From CAYXUG01 sp964468655 (GTDB taxonomy: Bacteria; Fidelibacterota; Marinisomatia; Marinisomatales; CAYXUG01), in the NCBI GenBank assembly GCA_964468655.1, contig CAYXUG010000017.1:1-34055 (forward strand): DNA of 34,055 bases, in the 5' to 3' direction. The notes under the pieces are model-generated. The model saw only the letters and a program-made list of their open reading frames with translations, searched no databases and had not been told where the DNA came from. Both the position numbers and the translations under genes were made by a program. Of the stretch, positions 16,385 to 23,534 are shown one piece after another. The first letter of the stretch is position 1; each line of letters starts with the position of its first letter.

Positions 16385-16411
16385 CAAAAAGCCCCGTCGT
16401 GAAACAGGGCT
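16385..16411 (-). terminator. Terminator after tRNA-Leu
   Basis: Minus-strand AGCCCTGT (16411-16404) and ACGGGGCT (16397-16390) pair over 8 bp with one G-T pair and enclose a 6-nt loop; TTTTTG follows. It lies 22 bp past the tRNA-Leu 3' end. Confidence 0.75.
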
Positions 16412-16433
16412 ATTATACAGAGGCAACTCGATG

Positions 16434-16518
16434 TACCCGGGGCCGGACTTGAACCGGCATGGCCGCATTGACCGAGGGATTTTAAGTCCCTTGTGTCTAC
16501 CAATTCCACCACCCGGGC
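16434..16518 (-). tRNA. tRNA-Leu(UAA)
   Basis: Acceptor strands GCCCGGG (16518-16512) and CCCGGGT (16441-16435), with A73. The D arm contains GGTAGACAC. The anticodon stem AGGGA/TCCCT encloses CTTAAAA, giving anticodon TAA. A long variable arm (TCGGTCAATGCGGCCAT) and the T loop TTCAAGT are typical of leucine class II tRNAs. CCA is not encoded. A broken copy of its 5' half lies just upstream. Confidence 0.94.
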
Positions 16519-16542
16519 ATTTTATTTGGGTAGTGCATTATA

Positions 16543-16605
16543 CCCTTGTGTCTACCCCGCCTCAAGTTCCAGGCGGGCTGGCAATTCCACCACCCGGGCA
16601 TTTTT
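16543..16605 (-). repeat. Broken copy of the tRNA-Leu 5' half with a 26-bp palindrome in the D loop
   Basis: The plus-strand string CCCTTGTGTCTAC at 16543-16555 and CAATTCCACCACCCGGGCAT at 16582-16601 repeat, in order, the anticodon-to-acceptor half of the intact tRNA-Leu (16488-16520). Between them sits CCCGCCT-8 nt-AGGCGGG followed by CTGG (16556-16581), placed inside what would be the D loop. The anticodon stem and the 3' half are missing, so the copy cannot be a functional tRNA. Confidence 0.75.
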
Positions 16606-16732
16606 TATGTCTTTACCTGTCTACACTTCTTTTACAATTGGCAATCGAGAAGTAATTACCTCAATTTATCACGGCCTGCCAATCGTAATGAAATGTAGAT
16701 TTGCTTGTCATGCGTAGTGTAACGTAGCATGG

Positions 16733-16801
16733 AGGCGTCGATCGGATTCCCCGCTCAACTACATAGCGGGCAGGAAACCTCTGGATAACAGTTTTGCAAA
16801 C
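16733..16801 (-). repeat. Broken copy 1 of tRNA-Cys with a palindrome in the T loop
   Basis: Positions 16733-16749 and 16775-16801 repeat the 3' half of the intact tRNA-Cys (16821 onward). The copy is split in the T loop after ATTC by a 25-bp insert (16750-16774) made of CCCGCT-9 nt-AGCGGG-CAGG. The copy ends within the anticodon loop; the D arm and 5' acceptor are absent. Confidence 0.75.
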
Positions 16802-16820
16802 AATAATAATTTCATTGTTG

Positions 16821-16894
16821 AGGCGTCGATCGGATTCGAACCGATGGATAACAGTTTTGCAAACTGCCCCCTTAGACCGCTTGGGTACGACGCC
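16821..16894 (-). tRNA. tRNA-Cys(GCA)
   Basis: Acceptor strands GGCGTCG (16894-16888) and CGACGCC (16828-16822) pair perfectly, with T73. The D arm contains CCCAAGCGGTCTAAGGG. The anticodon loop TTGCAAA gives anticodon GCA, and the T loop is TTCGAAT. CCA is not encoded. Broken copies of this gene lie on both sides. Confidence 0.94.
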
Positions 16895-16922
16895 ATTTCA
16901 AAAACACTTTAATCTATCAACA

Positions 16923-16949
16923 CTTGTCCGTCGTAATGAATATGCAGAC
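16923..16949 (-). repeat. Direct repeat tail, copy 1
   Basis: A 27-bp segment beginning CTTGTCCGTCGTAATGAATA is identical to 17138-17164. It lies between broken tRNA-Cys copy 2 and the intact tRNA-Cys, on the side where the cassette ends when read on the minus strand. A looser version (TCGTAATG.AATG) also follows the GIY-YIG/tRNA-Ser copy near 7178 and broken copy 1 near 16683. Confidence 0.6.
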
Positions 16950-16974
16950 GGATACAATACCAATTTTCAATAAA

Positions 16975-17110
16975 GTCGATCGAATTCCCCGCCTGTCAAA
17001 AGGATCCTTCGGAAATGACGGAGTCGGGCAGGGAACCTCAGGATAACAGTTTTGCAAACTGTACCCTTTGACCGATTGCCTGTCCGCCATTTTGTTGGGC
17101 GGAGGTACGA
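16975..17110 (-). repeat. Broken copy 2 of tRNA-Cys with palindromes in both T loop and D loop
   Basis: GTCGATCGAATTC (16975-16987), GAACCTCAGGATAACAG... (17033 onward) and the D-arm and 5' acceptor remnant GGTACGACT (17104-17112) match the intact tRNA-Cys in order. A 45-bp insert (16988-17032; CCCGCCTG at the left, CGGGCAGG at the right) splits the T loop. A second insert (about 17079-17102, TCCGCC-9 nt-GGCGGA core) splits the D loop. The anticodon loop TTTGCAAA is preserved, but the acceptor stem no longer pairs, so it is a pseudo-tRNA. Confidence 0.75.
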
Positions 17111-17137
17111 CTCTTGTAAAAGCTTTTTCTACCAATG

Positions 17138-17164
17138 CTTGTCCGTCGTAATGAATATGCAGAC
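17138..17164 (-). repeat. Direct repeat tail, copy 2
   Basis: Identical to 16923-16949 over 27 bp, with similar flanks (ATAC..TACC versus ATACGATGCC). It marks the outer edge of the repeated tRNA-Cys cassette. No gene is seen between here and 17279. Confidence 0.6.
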
Positions 17165-17278
17165 TGATACGATGCCAATTAGCGGTGAATTTAATTTAAA
17201 AATCATTATGAAGGAAACAACAGATTTGTTGATTCTACTGTAAAACATGCTTATTTTTTAACTACCGGTATACGAAAT

Positions 17279-17479
17279 ATGAAACGTATTTATTTAAAAA
17301 TAATCGATGTCGATAGTCTGGATACCACTGAATTATCCAACGATGTTGAAGCTACGCATTGCCTCGATGTGCTGGAAAAGGATTACAAAGAAGCAGTAAA
17401 ATTTATTGATAAATATCTTCACAATATTCAAATGTACCTCCCGGAACAGCCGGAGGAAATCGAATTCGGTGAAGCTTAG
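17279..17479 (+). CDS. Small acidic hypothetical protein
   Basis: 66 residues, no signal peptide. It starts with a basic strand (MKRIYLKIIDVD) and continues with a predicted helical region (DVLEKDYKEAVKFIDKYLHNI) and an acidic tail (EQPEEIEFGEA). Its TAG stop is directly followed by the ATG of the thioredoxin-like gene, so the two are translationally linked. I recognise no family. The tight coupling and the absence of a competing frame support a real gene. Confidence 0.65.
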   Translation: MKRIYLKIIDVDSLDTTELSNDVEATHCLDVLEKDYKEAVKFIDKYLHNIQMYLPEQPEEIEFGEA

Positions 17480-18040
17480 ATGTCCCTGACCAAAATCGTA
17501 TTCATTTTTTTCCTAATCCTTATTCCCACCACCACAACTTCAGAAAATAACACAAAAGACTCTAGGGGATATATTGTCGTAGTGGGTGACTCGGCACCTG
17601 ATTTTACCATGGAATTTATTGACGGCACAAAGCATAAACTTTCCGATTTTAGGGGAAGGTCTGTCATGCTGCAGTTTACCGCTTCATGGTGTTCCGTCTG
17701 TCGGAAGGAAATGCCACACATCGAAAGTGATATCTGGCAGGTCTATAAGGATAAAAATGTCATGGTAATAGGAATTGACCGGGATGAGCCGAAAGACGTC
17801 GTTGAAAAATTTGCTGAAGATATGAAAGTCACTTATCCCCTTGCTCTGGATCCGGGCGCTGAAATATTCTCTCTTTTCGCAACTAAGGATGCCGGAGTGA
17901 CCCGGAATATATTGATTGATAAGGAAGGTAAAATTGTCTTTCTCACACGACTGTTCGATATGGATGAATTTTCTGAATTGATTAGCAAAATTGATACTCT
18001 TGCAAATTCTTCAGCGGAAACTTCTCCCGCACAAAAATAA
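17480..18040 (+). CDS. TlpA/peroxiredoxin-like thiol oxidoreductase with CxxC and no cis-Pro
   Basis: 186 residues. A signal peptide (1-21) is followed by a redoxin domain (VGDSAPDFTMEFIDG) with the active site SWCSVCRKEMPHIE and the partner strand VMVIGIDRDEP. The position normally holding the cis-Pro of thioredoxins reads GVTRNILID, that is Thr-Arg in place of a Pro, a pattern seen in some periplasmic redoxins of the FCB group. It probably acts in the periplasm on disulfides or peroxides. It is second in an operon that continues with a YhhN protein, an RND exporter and a LolA-like protein. Confidence 0.85.
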   Translation: MSLTKIVFIFFLILIPTTTTSENNTKDSRGYIVVVGDSAPDFTMEFIDGTKHKLSDFRGRSVMLQFTASWCSVCRKEMPHIESDIWQVYKDKNVMVIGIDRDEPKDVVEKFAEDMKVTYPLALDPGAEIFSLFATKDAGVTRNILIDKEGKIVFLTRLFDMDEFSELISKIDTLANSSAETSPAQK

Positions 18041-18067
18041 CTTACTGCCACTCACTATAAAAAATCT

Positions 18068-18745
18068 GTGTACACTTTTGATTCTCCCGTAATTATCCTT
18101 ACCCTTTTACCACTTATTTCCGCAATGATTTACATAAAATCTGTGCATAACCCACTGCGGGAATTCAGAAATAAGCAAATATTGGTTTATATTTTCAAAC
18201 CGCTAACAATGATATTTATAATACTTTTGGCAGTGACTGAAAGCAACGCTTTAAATGTAAGTTATAGAATTACAATTATTGCAGCATTGGTCTTCTCATT
18301 AATGGGTGACATATTTCTCATGCTTCCCAAAAACAGATTCATCCACGGATTGTTATCCTTCCTCATCGCCCACCTCTTTTTTATATATGCGTTTTCATCA
18401 AATCTTGGCACACCATTTCATTTTTGGTCTTTTATTCCGGTAATATTATTCTTTTTAACTATGGTTAGAATTCTCTGGTCTCACCTCGGAAAAATGAAAA
18501 TCCTCGTCATCATTTATGCTCTGATCATTTCTACAATGCTCTTGTCATCCATTGAACTTTGGCTCCAGCAAAAGGAGGCTTGGTCCTCATTTGTAATTGC
18601 AGGTGGATTGCTCTTCTGTTGTTCGGATTCACTGTTGGGCTATAACCGCTTCGCTAAGCCCCTTAAAAATGCTCAATTCTTCATCCTCACCACCTACTAC
18701 GCGGCACAATGGTGTTTTGCCATGTCAGTAAGACATTTTGCATAA
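18068..18745 (+). CDS. YhhN/TMEM86-family membrane protein (putative lysoplasmalogenase)
   Basis: 225 residues with about eight membrane segments. Family markers are SLMGDIFLMLP (about residues 77-87), LLSFLIAHLFFIYAF, and AGGLLFCCSDSLLGYNRF near the C-terminus; the conserved Asp residues lie in GD and SD. Human and bacterial members (TMEM86, YhhN) cleave the vinyl ether bond of lysoplasmalogens. The start is GTG at 18068; the next in-frame ATG is at 18125, inside the first membrane segment, so GTG is preferred. It lies 27 bp after the redoxin gene and its stop precedes the exporter start by 28 bp. Confidence 0.8.
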   Translation: MYTFDSPVIILTLLPLISAMIYIKSVHNPLREFRNKQILVYIFKPLTMIFIILLAVTESNALNVSYRITIIAALVFSLMGDIFLMLPKNRFIHGLLSFLIAHLFFIYAFSSNLGTPFHFWSFIPVILFFLTMVRILWSHLGKMKILVIIYALIISTMLLSSIELWLQQKEAWSSFVIAGGLLFCCSDSLLGYNRFAKPLKNAQFFILTTYYAAQWCFAMSVRHFA

Positions 18746-18773
18746 CTTGGATTCAAGTAAACTTTCAAAAGAC

Positions 18774-21062
18774 ATGACAGAATTTATCACACGGCGCCCT
18801 AAACTGGTCATTTTCATATCAGTTATTCTCACCATAATTCTCTCAGTTGGAATCAAATGGTTTCACATTGACGATGATGTTATGAAAATGCTGCCGGAGG
18901 AAATTCCCTCCCGGGTTGCGTGGAATGAAGTACAATCAGATTTTGGCAGCATTGATCTACTGTATGTTACGGTGGGACATTCCGATAGAACACTATTCAA
19001 TCCTGAAACATTTGCTCTCATCTGGGAAATAACGCACCAGCTGAAAAATCTGCGAGTCATTGAAAATGTCATATCTATTTCCACCGTAAACCGGATTGAA
19101 AACGAAAACGGTTTTCTTGAAATCGACGAAATGCAGCCGAAGAAAATCCTGTCACAAAGTGATTTGCGAGATATTCAGGATTACCTGAAGTCTAACCAAA
19201 TTATAAAAAAACAGTTTTTTAACGAACAACTGACGTTTACCAATATCATTGTCCGCCCCCACGTTGGCGTGGATAACAACGAAATTGTCCATCTCATTAA
19301 ACAGGTGGTTGACCAATACAGTGAACAATTGAAAATACACTACTCCGGCCAGCCCTATCTCACGGGAATCGTCCCCGAACTGATACGGGAAGATGTCTCA
19401 ATTCTTATCCGCATTGGGATGATTATGATGGTCATCATTCTACTTGCAAACCTCAGAAGTCTCGCTGCAGTAGGCATGATTTTATCCGTTATTATTATGT
19501 CGCTACTGGGAATGCTCGGTCTCATGGGGTGGCTGGTTAAGTTTACAGGGTCAGCAGTCTATTATTTCACCATAGTCAATTCCTCCATGCCCATTATTCT
19601 TTTGACGATTGCAAATTCGGACGGTGTTCACGTCATTACCAAATTTTTCAGGGAATTCCGGAATTCTAACGGTAACACTCCCAAAGCAATAACCTCTACC
19701 ATGTCTCAACTTAGAAAACCGATTTTTCTCACCAGTCTCACAACAGCCGTGGCATTTTTAACCTTAATCCTATCCCCAATCACTCCCCTCATCGGATATG
19801 GAATCTGCCTTGCTTTCGGAATTGCATGGGCATGGATTCTTTCCATCACACTTTTGCCGGCACTCATATCGCTTAAAAAATGGAATCCGGATTCAAACGT
19901 TTTTCACAGGAAAAGCGGTCTACAGAAACTGGTGGACTATTTTTCGCGCATAATCGGCAATAATCCAAATCGTACAATTCTCATTTCATTGTCAATTTTC
20001 ATTTTATCCGCATTTTGGATCTTTCAGGTAAAGGTTGATGTGGACTATAAAAATTTCTTCCACAAGGGGACTGAACTTCGAAACAACATTGAATTCATGG
20101 ATGATGAAATGGGCGGTTCCATGAATATGGTCATCAAATTCGATGGGGATTTAAAAAATCCCCAATTGCTTAATCAAATGGACGAAATTCAACGATTTCT
20201 TGACAGCGATCCGGGAGTAAGTTTATCATTTTCACTGGCGGATATCGTAAAACGACTTCACCAGATGATAATGGATGGCGATACCGCCTTTTACTCAGTT
20301 CCGGATTCCAAAGAAAAAGTGAGCCAGCTCTTGAGATTATATTCGTCGTCAGCAGACCCATCTGATTTTAACTCAATGGTGACAGAAAATTTCGATTCCG
20401 GAATTATAAATATCTTGGTGAAATCCATTACAACTGAAAATTCTCATAAATTGATACAAAAGACAGAAGATTTTATTCTCAAAAATGACCAAAATAATTC
20501 AGAGGAATTTACAATTACCGGGATCCTTGTTGTCATCCGCGATCTGGCAAATTTGTTGATTCAATCGTCACTATTGAATATTATTTCCGCAATTTTTCTC
20601 ATATTCGTTATAACGTGGATTATTAACAAATCACTGATTTGGGGATCTCTTTCTATTCTTCCGTTAACATTTGCTGTTGCTATTAATTATGGAATCATGG
20701 GTGCAACAAACATTAAATTGAGTCATGTTACTGCCATTCTGTCTTCCATTATTATTGGTGTGGGTGTTGATTTTGCAATTCACTTTATTGCGGAATTTAA
20801 ACGGCAATCCAAATTTAGTACGGGCATTGACCTCACCGGAAAAACAATCCGCCATGTGGGATATCCCATTTTTCTCGATGCCGGTTCCAACATGGCTTTT
20901 GGCGCGCTCCTGTTCTCTTCATTCGTCCCCGTCCAATACATCGGAGGACTCATGTTTTTCGCTATGATTTCCTGTTCAGCCGCAACACTATTTCTGCTCG
21001 GTTCACTGTCCGTCGTAATATCTAACAAACTTTCAAAAAATCAGGAAAACAATTATGCGTAA
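18774..21062 (+). CDS. RND-superfamily (MMPL-type) lipid exporter
   Basis: 762 residues from ATG 18774; a TTG start at 18738 overlapping the YhhN stop is possible and would add 12 residues. It shows the duplicated RND topology: helix 1 at about 10-30, a periplasmic domain, five helices (about 210-380, LIRIGMIMMVIILL...WILSITLLPALISL), a repeat of helix 1 near 410, a second periplasmic domain, and five more helices ending near 755. IIGVGVDFAIHFIAEF is the family's fourth-helix pattern (GxxVDYxIhl) with its conserved Asp. Proton-driven exporters of this branch move lipids such as hopanoids or mycolates across the periplasm. It overlaps the LolA-like gene by 8 bp, the typical pairing for this branch. 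Confidence 0.88.
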   Translation: MTEFITRRPKLVIFISVILTIILSVGIKWFHIDDDVMKMLPEEIPSRVAWNEVQSDFGSIDLLYVTVGHSDRTLFNPETFALIWEITHQLKNLRVIENVISISTVNRIENENGFLEIDEMQPKKILSQSDLRDIQDYLKSNQIIKKQFFNEQLTFTNIIVRPHVGVDNNEIVHLIKQVVDQYSEQLKIHYSGQPYLTGIVPELIREDVSILIRIGMIMMVIILLANLRSLAAVGMILSVIIMSLLGMLGLMGWLVKFTGSAVYYFTIVNSSMPIILLTIANSDGVHVITKFFREFRNSNGNTPKAITSTMSQLRKPIFLTSLTTAVAFLTLILSPITPLIGYGICLAFGIAWAWILSITLLPALISLKKWNPDSNVFHRKSGLQKLVDYFSRIIGNNPNRTILISLSIFILSAFWIFQVKVDVDYKNFFHKGTELRNNIEFMDDEMGGSMNMVIKFDGDLKNPQLLNQMDEIQRFLDSDPGVSLSFSLADIVKRLHQMIMDGDTAFYSVPDSKEKVSQLLRLYSSSADPSDFNSMVTENFDSGIINILVKSITTENSHKLIQKTEDFILKNDQNNSEEFTITGILVVIRDLANLLIQSSLLNIISAIFLIFVITWIINKSLIWGSLSILPLTFAVAINYGIMGATNIKLSHVTAILSSIIIGVGVDFAIHFIAEFKRQSKFSTGIDLTGKTIRHVGYPIFLDAGSNMAFGALLFSSFVPVQYIGGLMFFAMISCSAATLFLLGSLSVVISNKLSKNQENNYA

Positions 21063-21801
21063 AATTTTACCAATTCTGTTGTGCCCATCCCTGTTTGCCA
21101 TTACGGGAGAAGAACTTGCCCGAAAAGTTGAACACCTCACAAAACCGTACAATTTAAAAGCGCATATCACCATGACCCTTATTGACAAAAAAGGACGTGC
21201 ATCCCAGACAACATTCAAGTCAATTACCAAAGATTCAGGAAAAAAACAGATGATCTGGATATTATCCCCGGCAATGGACAGAGGAACTTCATTTTTAAAA
21301 ATTGAGAATGATGACGGTTCTGATGATCTTCGAATGTGGCTCCCGGCATTCAAGAAAATCCGCCGTATTTCAGCAAAAAAAAGAACTGAATCCTTTATGA
21401 ATTCCGATATCAGCTATGAAGATATGTACGTGAGGAAAATTGAAGATTATAATTTCGAAATTGTTGGGGAAGAAGTTTTTAATGATGAAGATTGTTATCT
21501 GCTCGAATCAACTGCAAAAAATGTTTCAGCAAGCCAGTACAGTAAACATCTTTCATGGATTTCCAAATCAGACTATTTACCCGTTAAAGAAATATCATTT
21601 GATGTTAATGGTAACTTGCTAAAAGAGAAGGAAATAAGCTACACCCGGCAAAAAGATTATTTCATCGCTGAAAAGATTGTAGTAATAAATGTTAAGAGTG
21701 ACCATTCAACTGTTGTGGATATGGAAAAAATCCAAGTTAACACCGAAGTACCTGATCATCTTTTCCACGAAAGAAATCTTAAACGGATCTATTTAAACTA
21801 A
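21055..21801 (+). CDS. LolA-like outer membrane lipoprotein-sorting protein
   Basis: 248 residues. A signal peptide (1-15) is followed by a beta-rich, half-barrel pattern (AHITMTLIDKKGRASQTTFKSI, QMIWILSPAMDRGTSFLKIEN). DLRMWLPAFKKIRRIS and FMNSDISYEDMYVRKIEDY are characteristic of the LolA-like proteins encoded next to MMPL/RND exporters. It probably carries a lipid released by the exporter through the periplasm. The start ATG is inside the last codons of the exporter gene. Its stop overlaps the convergent ASST gene by 4 bp. Confidence 0.88.
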   Translation: MRKILPILLCPSLFAITGEELARKVEHLTKPYNLKAHITMTLIDKKGRASQTTFKSITKDSGKKQMIWILSPAMDRGTSFLKIENDDGSDDLRMWLPAFKKIRRISAKKRTESFMNSDISYEDMYVRKIEDYNFEIVGEEVFNDEDCYLLESTAKNVSASQYSKHLSWISKSDYLPVKEISFDVNGNLLKEKEISYTRQKDYFIAEKIVVINVKSDHSTVVDMEKIQVNTEVPDHLFHERNLKRIYLN

Positions 21802-23525
21802 TCGTCCCGGGCTTTCAGAACGATGTAACCATCCCCGTTTGCCCGCACCCAATAACCCATTCCCGCCTGCAATTCGCTTGCATTAAAATATTGTCCTGAA
21901 TAACCGTAAAGAGTTCCCAAAATGACAATACCATTGGGATCATCTATTTCGCAGGTGTAAGCAGGTCCTGAAATCAAATTCCACCCTTCAGAAAGAAAGA
22001 CGGATAAACTGTCTATAGGCACACCCTCAAGGCTATTACTTCCCTCTTCAGAAAATCTGAGCCAATACCCATTTCCCGGGACAAGACTGTATGCCAGAGA
22101 ATAAGATTCATCATATTCGTAACACGTCCCTGAAAGTGCATTGGGAAATAAGTCATTTACATCATTGTTCTCAATACCCACAGGTAATCCGACAATATTC
22201 CATTTTTCATCATTTTCAATGGTTAAGGAAATTTCATAATTTTGTTCGAAATAGTCATATCCATATTTCTGGGCTCTAGCAATAGGAATTGGAACCCCTT
22301 CACTGTATCTGTAATCCCACACCGTATTGCCTGAAGGATCAACTTCAAAAATATGCGAGCTGTCAGCTTCCGTAATAAGTGTATTTCCATTGGGTAGGCG
22401 AAATACTCCTCCCTGTATCCTTGCTACCAAATCATCATCATAAATCCACGCCCATGTATCAGGACCAAATGGATCGCCCTCAGAAATAAAGTAATTATTA
22501 TCAGTTTCAATAGGAGGTGAAATCTCAATAACAGTAGCTGTATTCCCACCCTGATGGCGATTATTAAAAATGATGATATTTCCTTCTCCGGGATATCCTA
22601 CCGGGACCCAGTTCACTCCGTGCTGAGTGCCCAGTATGTGGTATGAGTCTTCACCTCGTCCATAGTTCTGGGGCTTACCCCACCGGTACAAAATATCGCC
22701 TCCTTTCCCGGAATTTCCTCCGCTGTGGCCTGCTGCCTCTTCAACAGTTGTGCTGTGATCAAACACAAATATTTCATCATGATTACGGGAAGATAGCACG
22801 AATTGATCCAATTCCGGATTGTAGTCCACTGAATTAAGATGAATCCAGTCAGCGTTAGGACCATCACCACCGCTATTGCCGACATTGCCAAGATTAATAT
22901 CAAATAATTCAGGATGATCCGAAATAATACCAAAATTCTCTAGAGTCGAATCCACATCCTGGATTAAATGGTCCCACAAATGCCATTCCCAATCAATGTT
23001 TCCTGTAAATGGATTGAGCTCTAAAATCGCACAGGACCACATTTCGTTGAGTACATTATTAATTTCAACCCGTCCTTTTTCATAAGCTTCTGCAGCCGTT
23101 TTCCGTTCCCATGCAATAACGAGAATATTTCCACAGGGAAGAGGTTCTACATCATGATGGTGCTGGTAGGTGTCATCAGCAATCTTATAATCCCATATAA
23201 TCGTTCCATCCCATTTGATCCTCCGGATTCCACCTCCCACTCCACCGGAAGTCATGGTAGGATTTTCCACACGATATGGATAAATAAAGGAACTGTCCGG
23301 CAACATATAAGGCATGCTTGCGGGTCCCCTCTCATGAGGCCACGAATTAAGAACATTGCTGTTTTGGTCAAGAAGATAAGTGGTGAAAGATTCTTCACCC
23401 AATTCACCCATTGGAGTAAACAGGATAACACCATCAAAAATCTGCGCTGATAAAAAAGTCACCAGTATTGTGCAAAAATTGATGACTCTTAATTTATATT
23501 TTTCTATTTTAGTCGAAATAGTCAA
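21798..23525 (-). CDS. Secreted arylsulfotransferase (ASST) family protein, paralogue A
   Basis: 575 residues from TTG 23525, the only start-like codon between the upstream stop (9 bp away) and the conserved N-terminus. A signal peptide (about 10-30) precedes the ASST beta-propeller. Markers are TYQHHHDVEPLPCGNILVIAWERKTA, DWIHLNSVDYNPELDQFVLSSR, GTQHGVNWVPVGYPGEG and GNTLITEADSSHIFEVDPSGN. Conserved His residues in HHHD and QHGVNW probably correspond to the active-site histidines of ASST; this is by pattern only. The C-terminal 130 residues carry two copies of a WNL(V/I)...GYWxR beta module and no sorting domain. Members move sulfate between phenolic compounds without PAPS. It is the last gene of a three-paralogue series. 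Confidence 0.85.
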   Translation of the reverse strand: MTISTKIEKYKLRVINFCTILVTFLSAQIFDGVILFTPMGELGEESFTTYLLDQNSNVLNSWPHERGPASMPYMLPDSSFIYPYRVENPTMTSGGVGGGIRRIKWDGTIIWDYKIADDTYQHHHDVEPLPCGNILVIAWERKTAAEAYEKGRVEINNVLNEMWSCAILELNPFTGNIDWEWHLWDHLIQDVDSTLENFGIISDHPELFDINLGNVGNSGGDGPNADWIHLNSVDYNPELDQFVLSSRNHDEIFVFDHSTTVEEAAGHSGGNSGKGGDILYRWGKPQNYGRGEDSYHILGTQHGVNWVPVGYPGEGNIIIFNNRHQGGNTATVIEISPPIETDNNYFISEGDPFGPDTWAWIYDDDLVARIQGGVFRLPNGNTLITEADSSHIFEVDPSGNTVWDYRYSEGVPIPIARAQKYGYDYFEQNYEISLTIENDEKWNIVGLPVGIENNDVNDLFPNALSGTCYEYDESYSLAYSLVPGNGYWLRFSEEGSNSLEGVPIDSLSVFLSEGWNLISGPAYTCEIDDPNGIVILGTLYGYSGQYFNASELQAGMGYWVRANGDGYIVLKARDD

Positions 23526-23534
23526 CTCATTGAC

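Noticed and set aside
16362..16717. Open frames across tRNA-Leu and its broken copy (plus strand, Pro-rich translations).
   Set aside because: They run antisense through a tRNA gene and its repeat; the shared PPPGHF strings come from the repeated tRNA text, not from a protein family.
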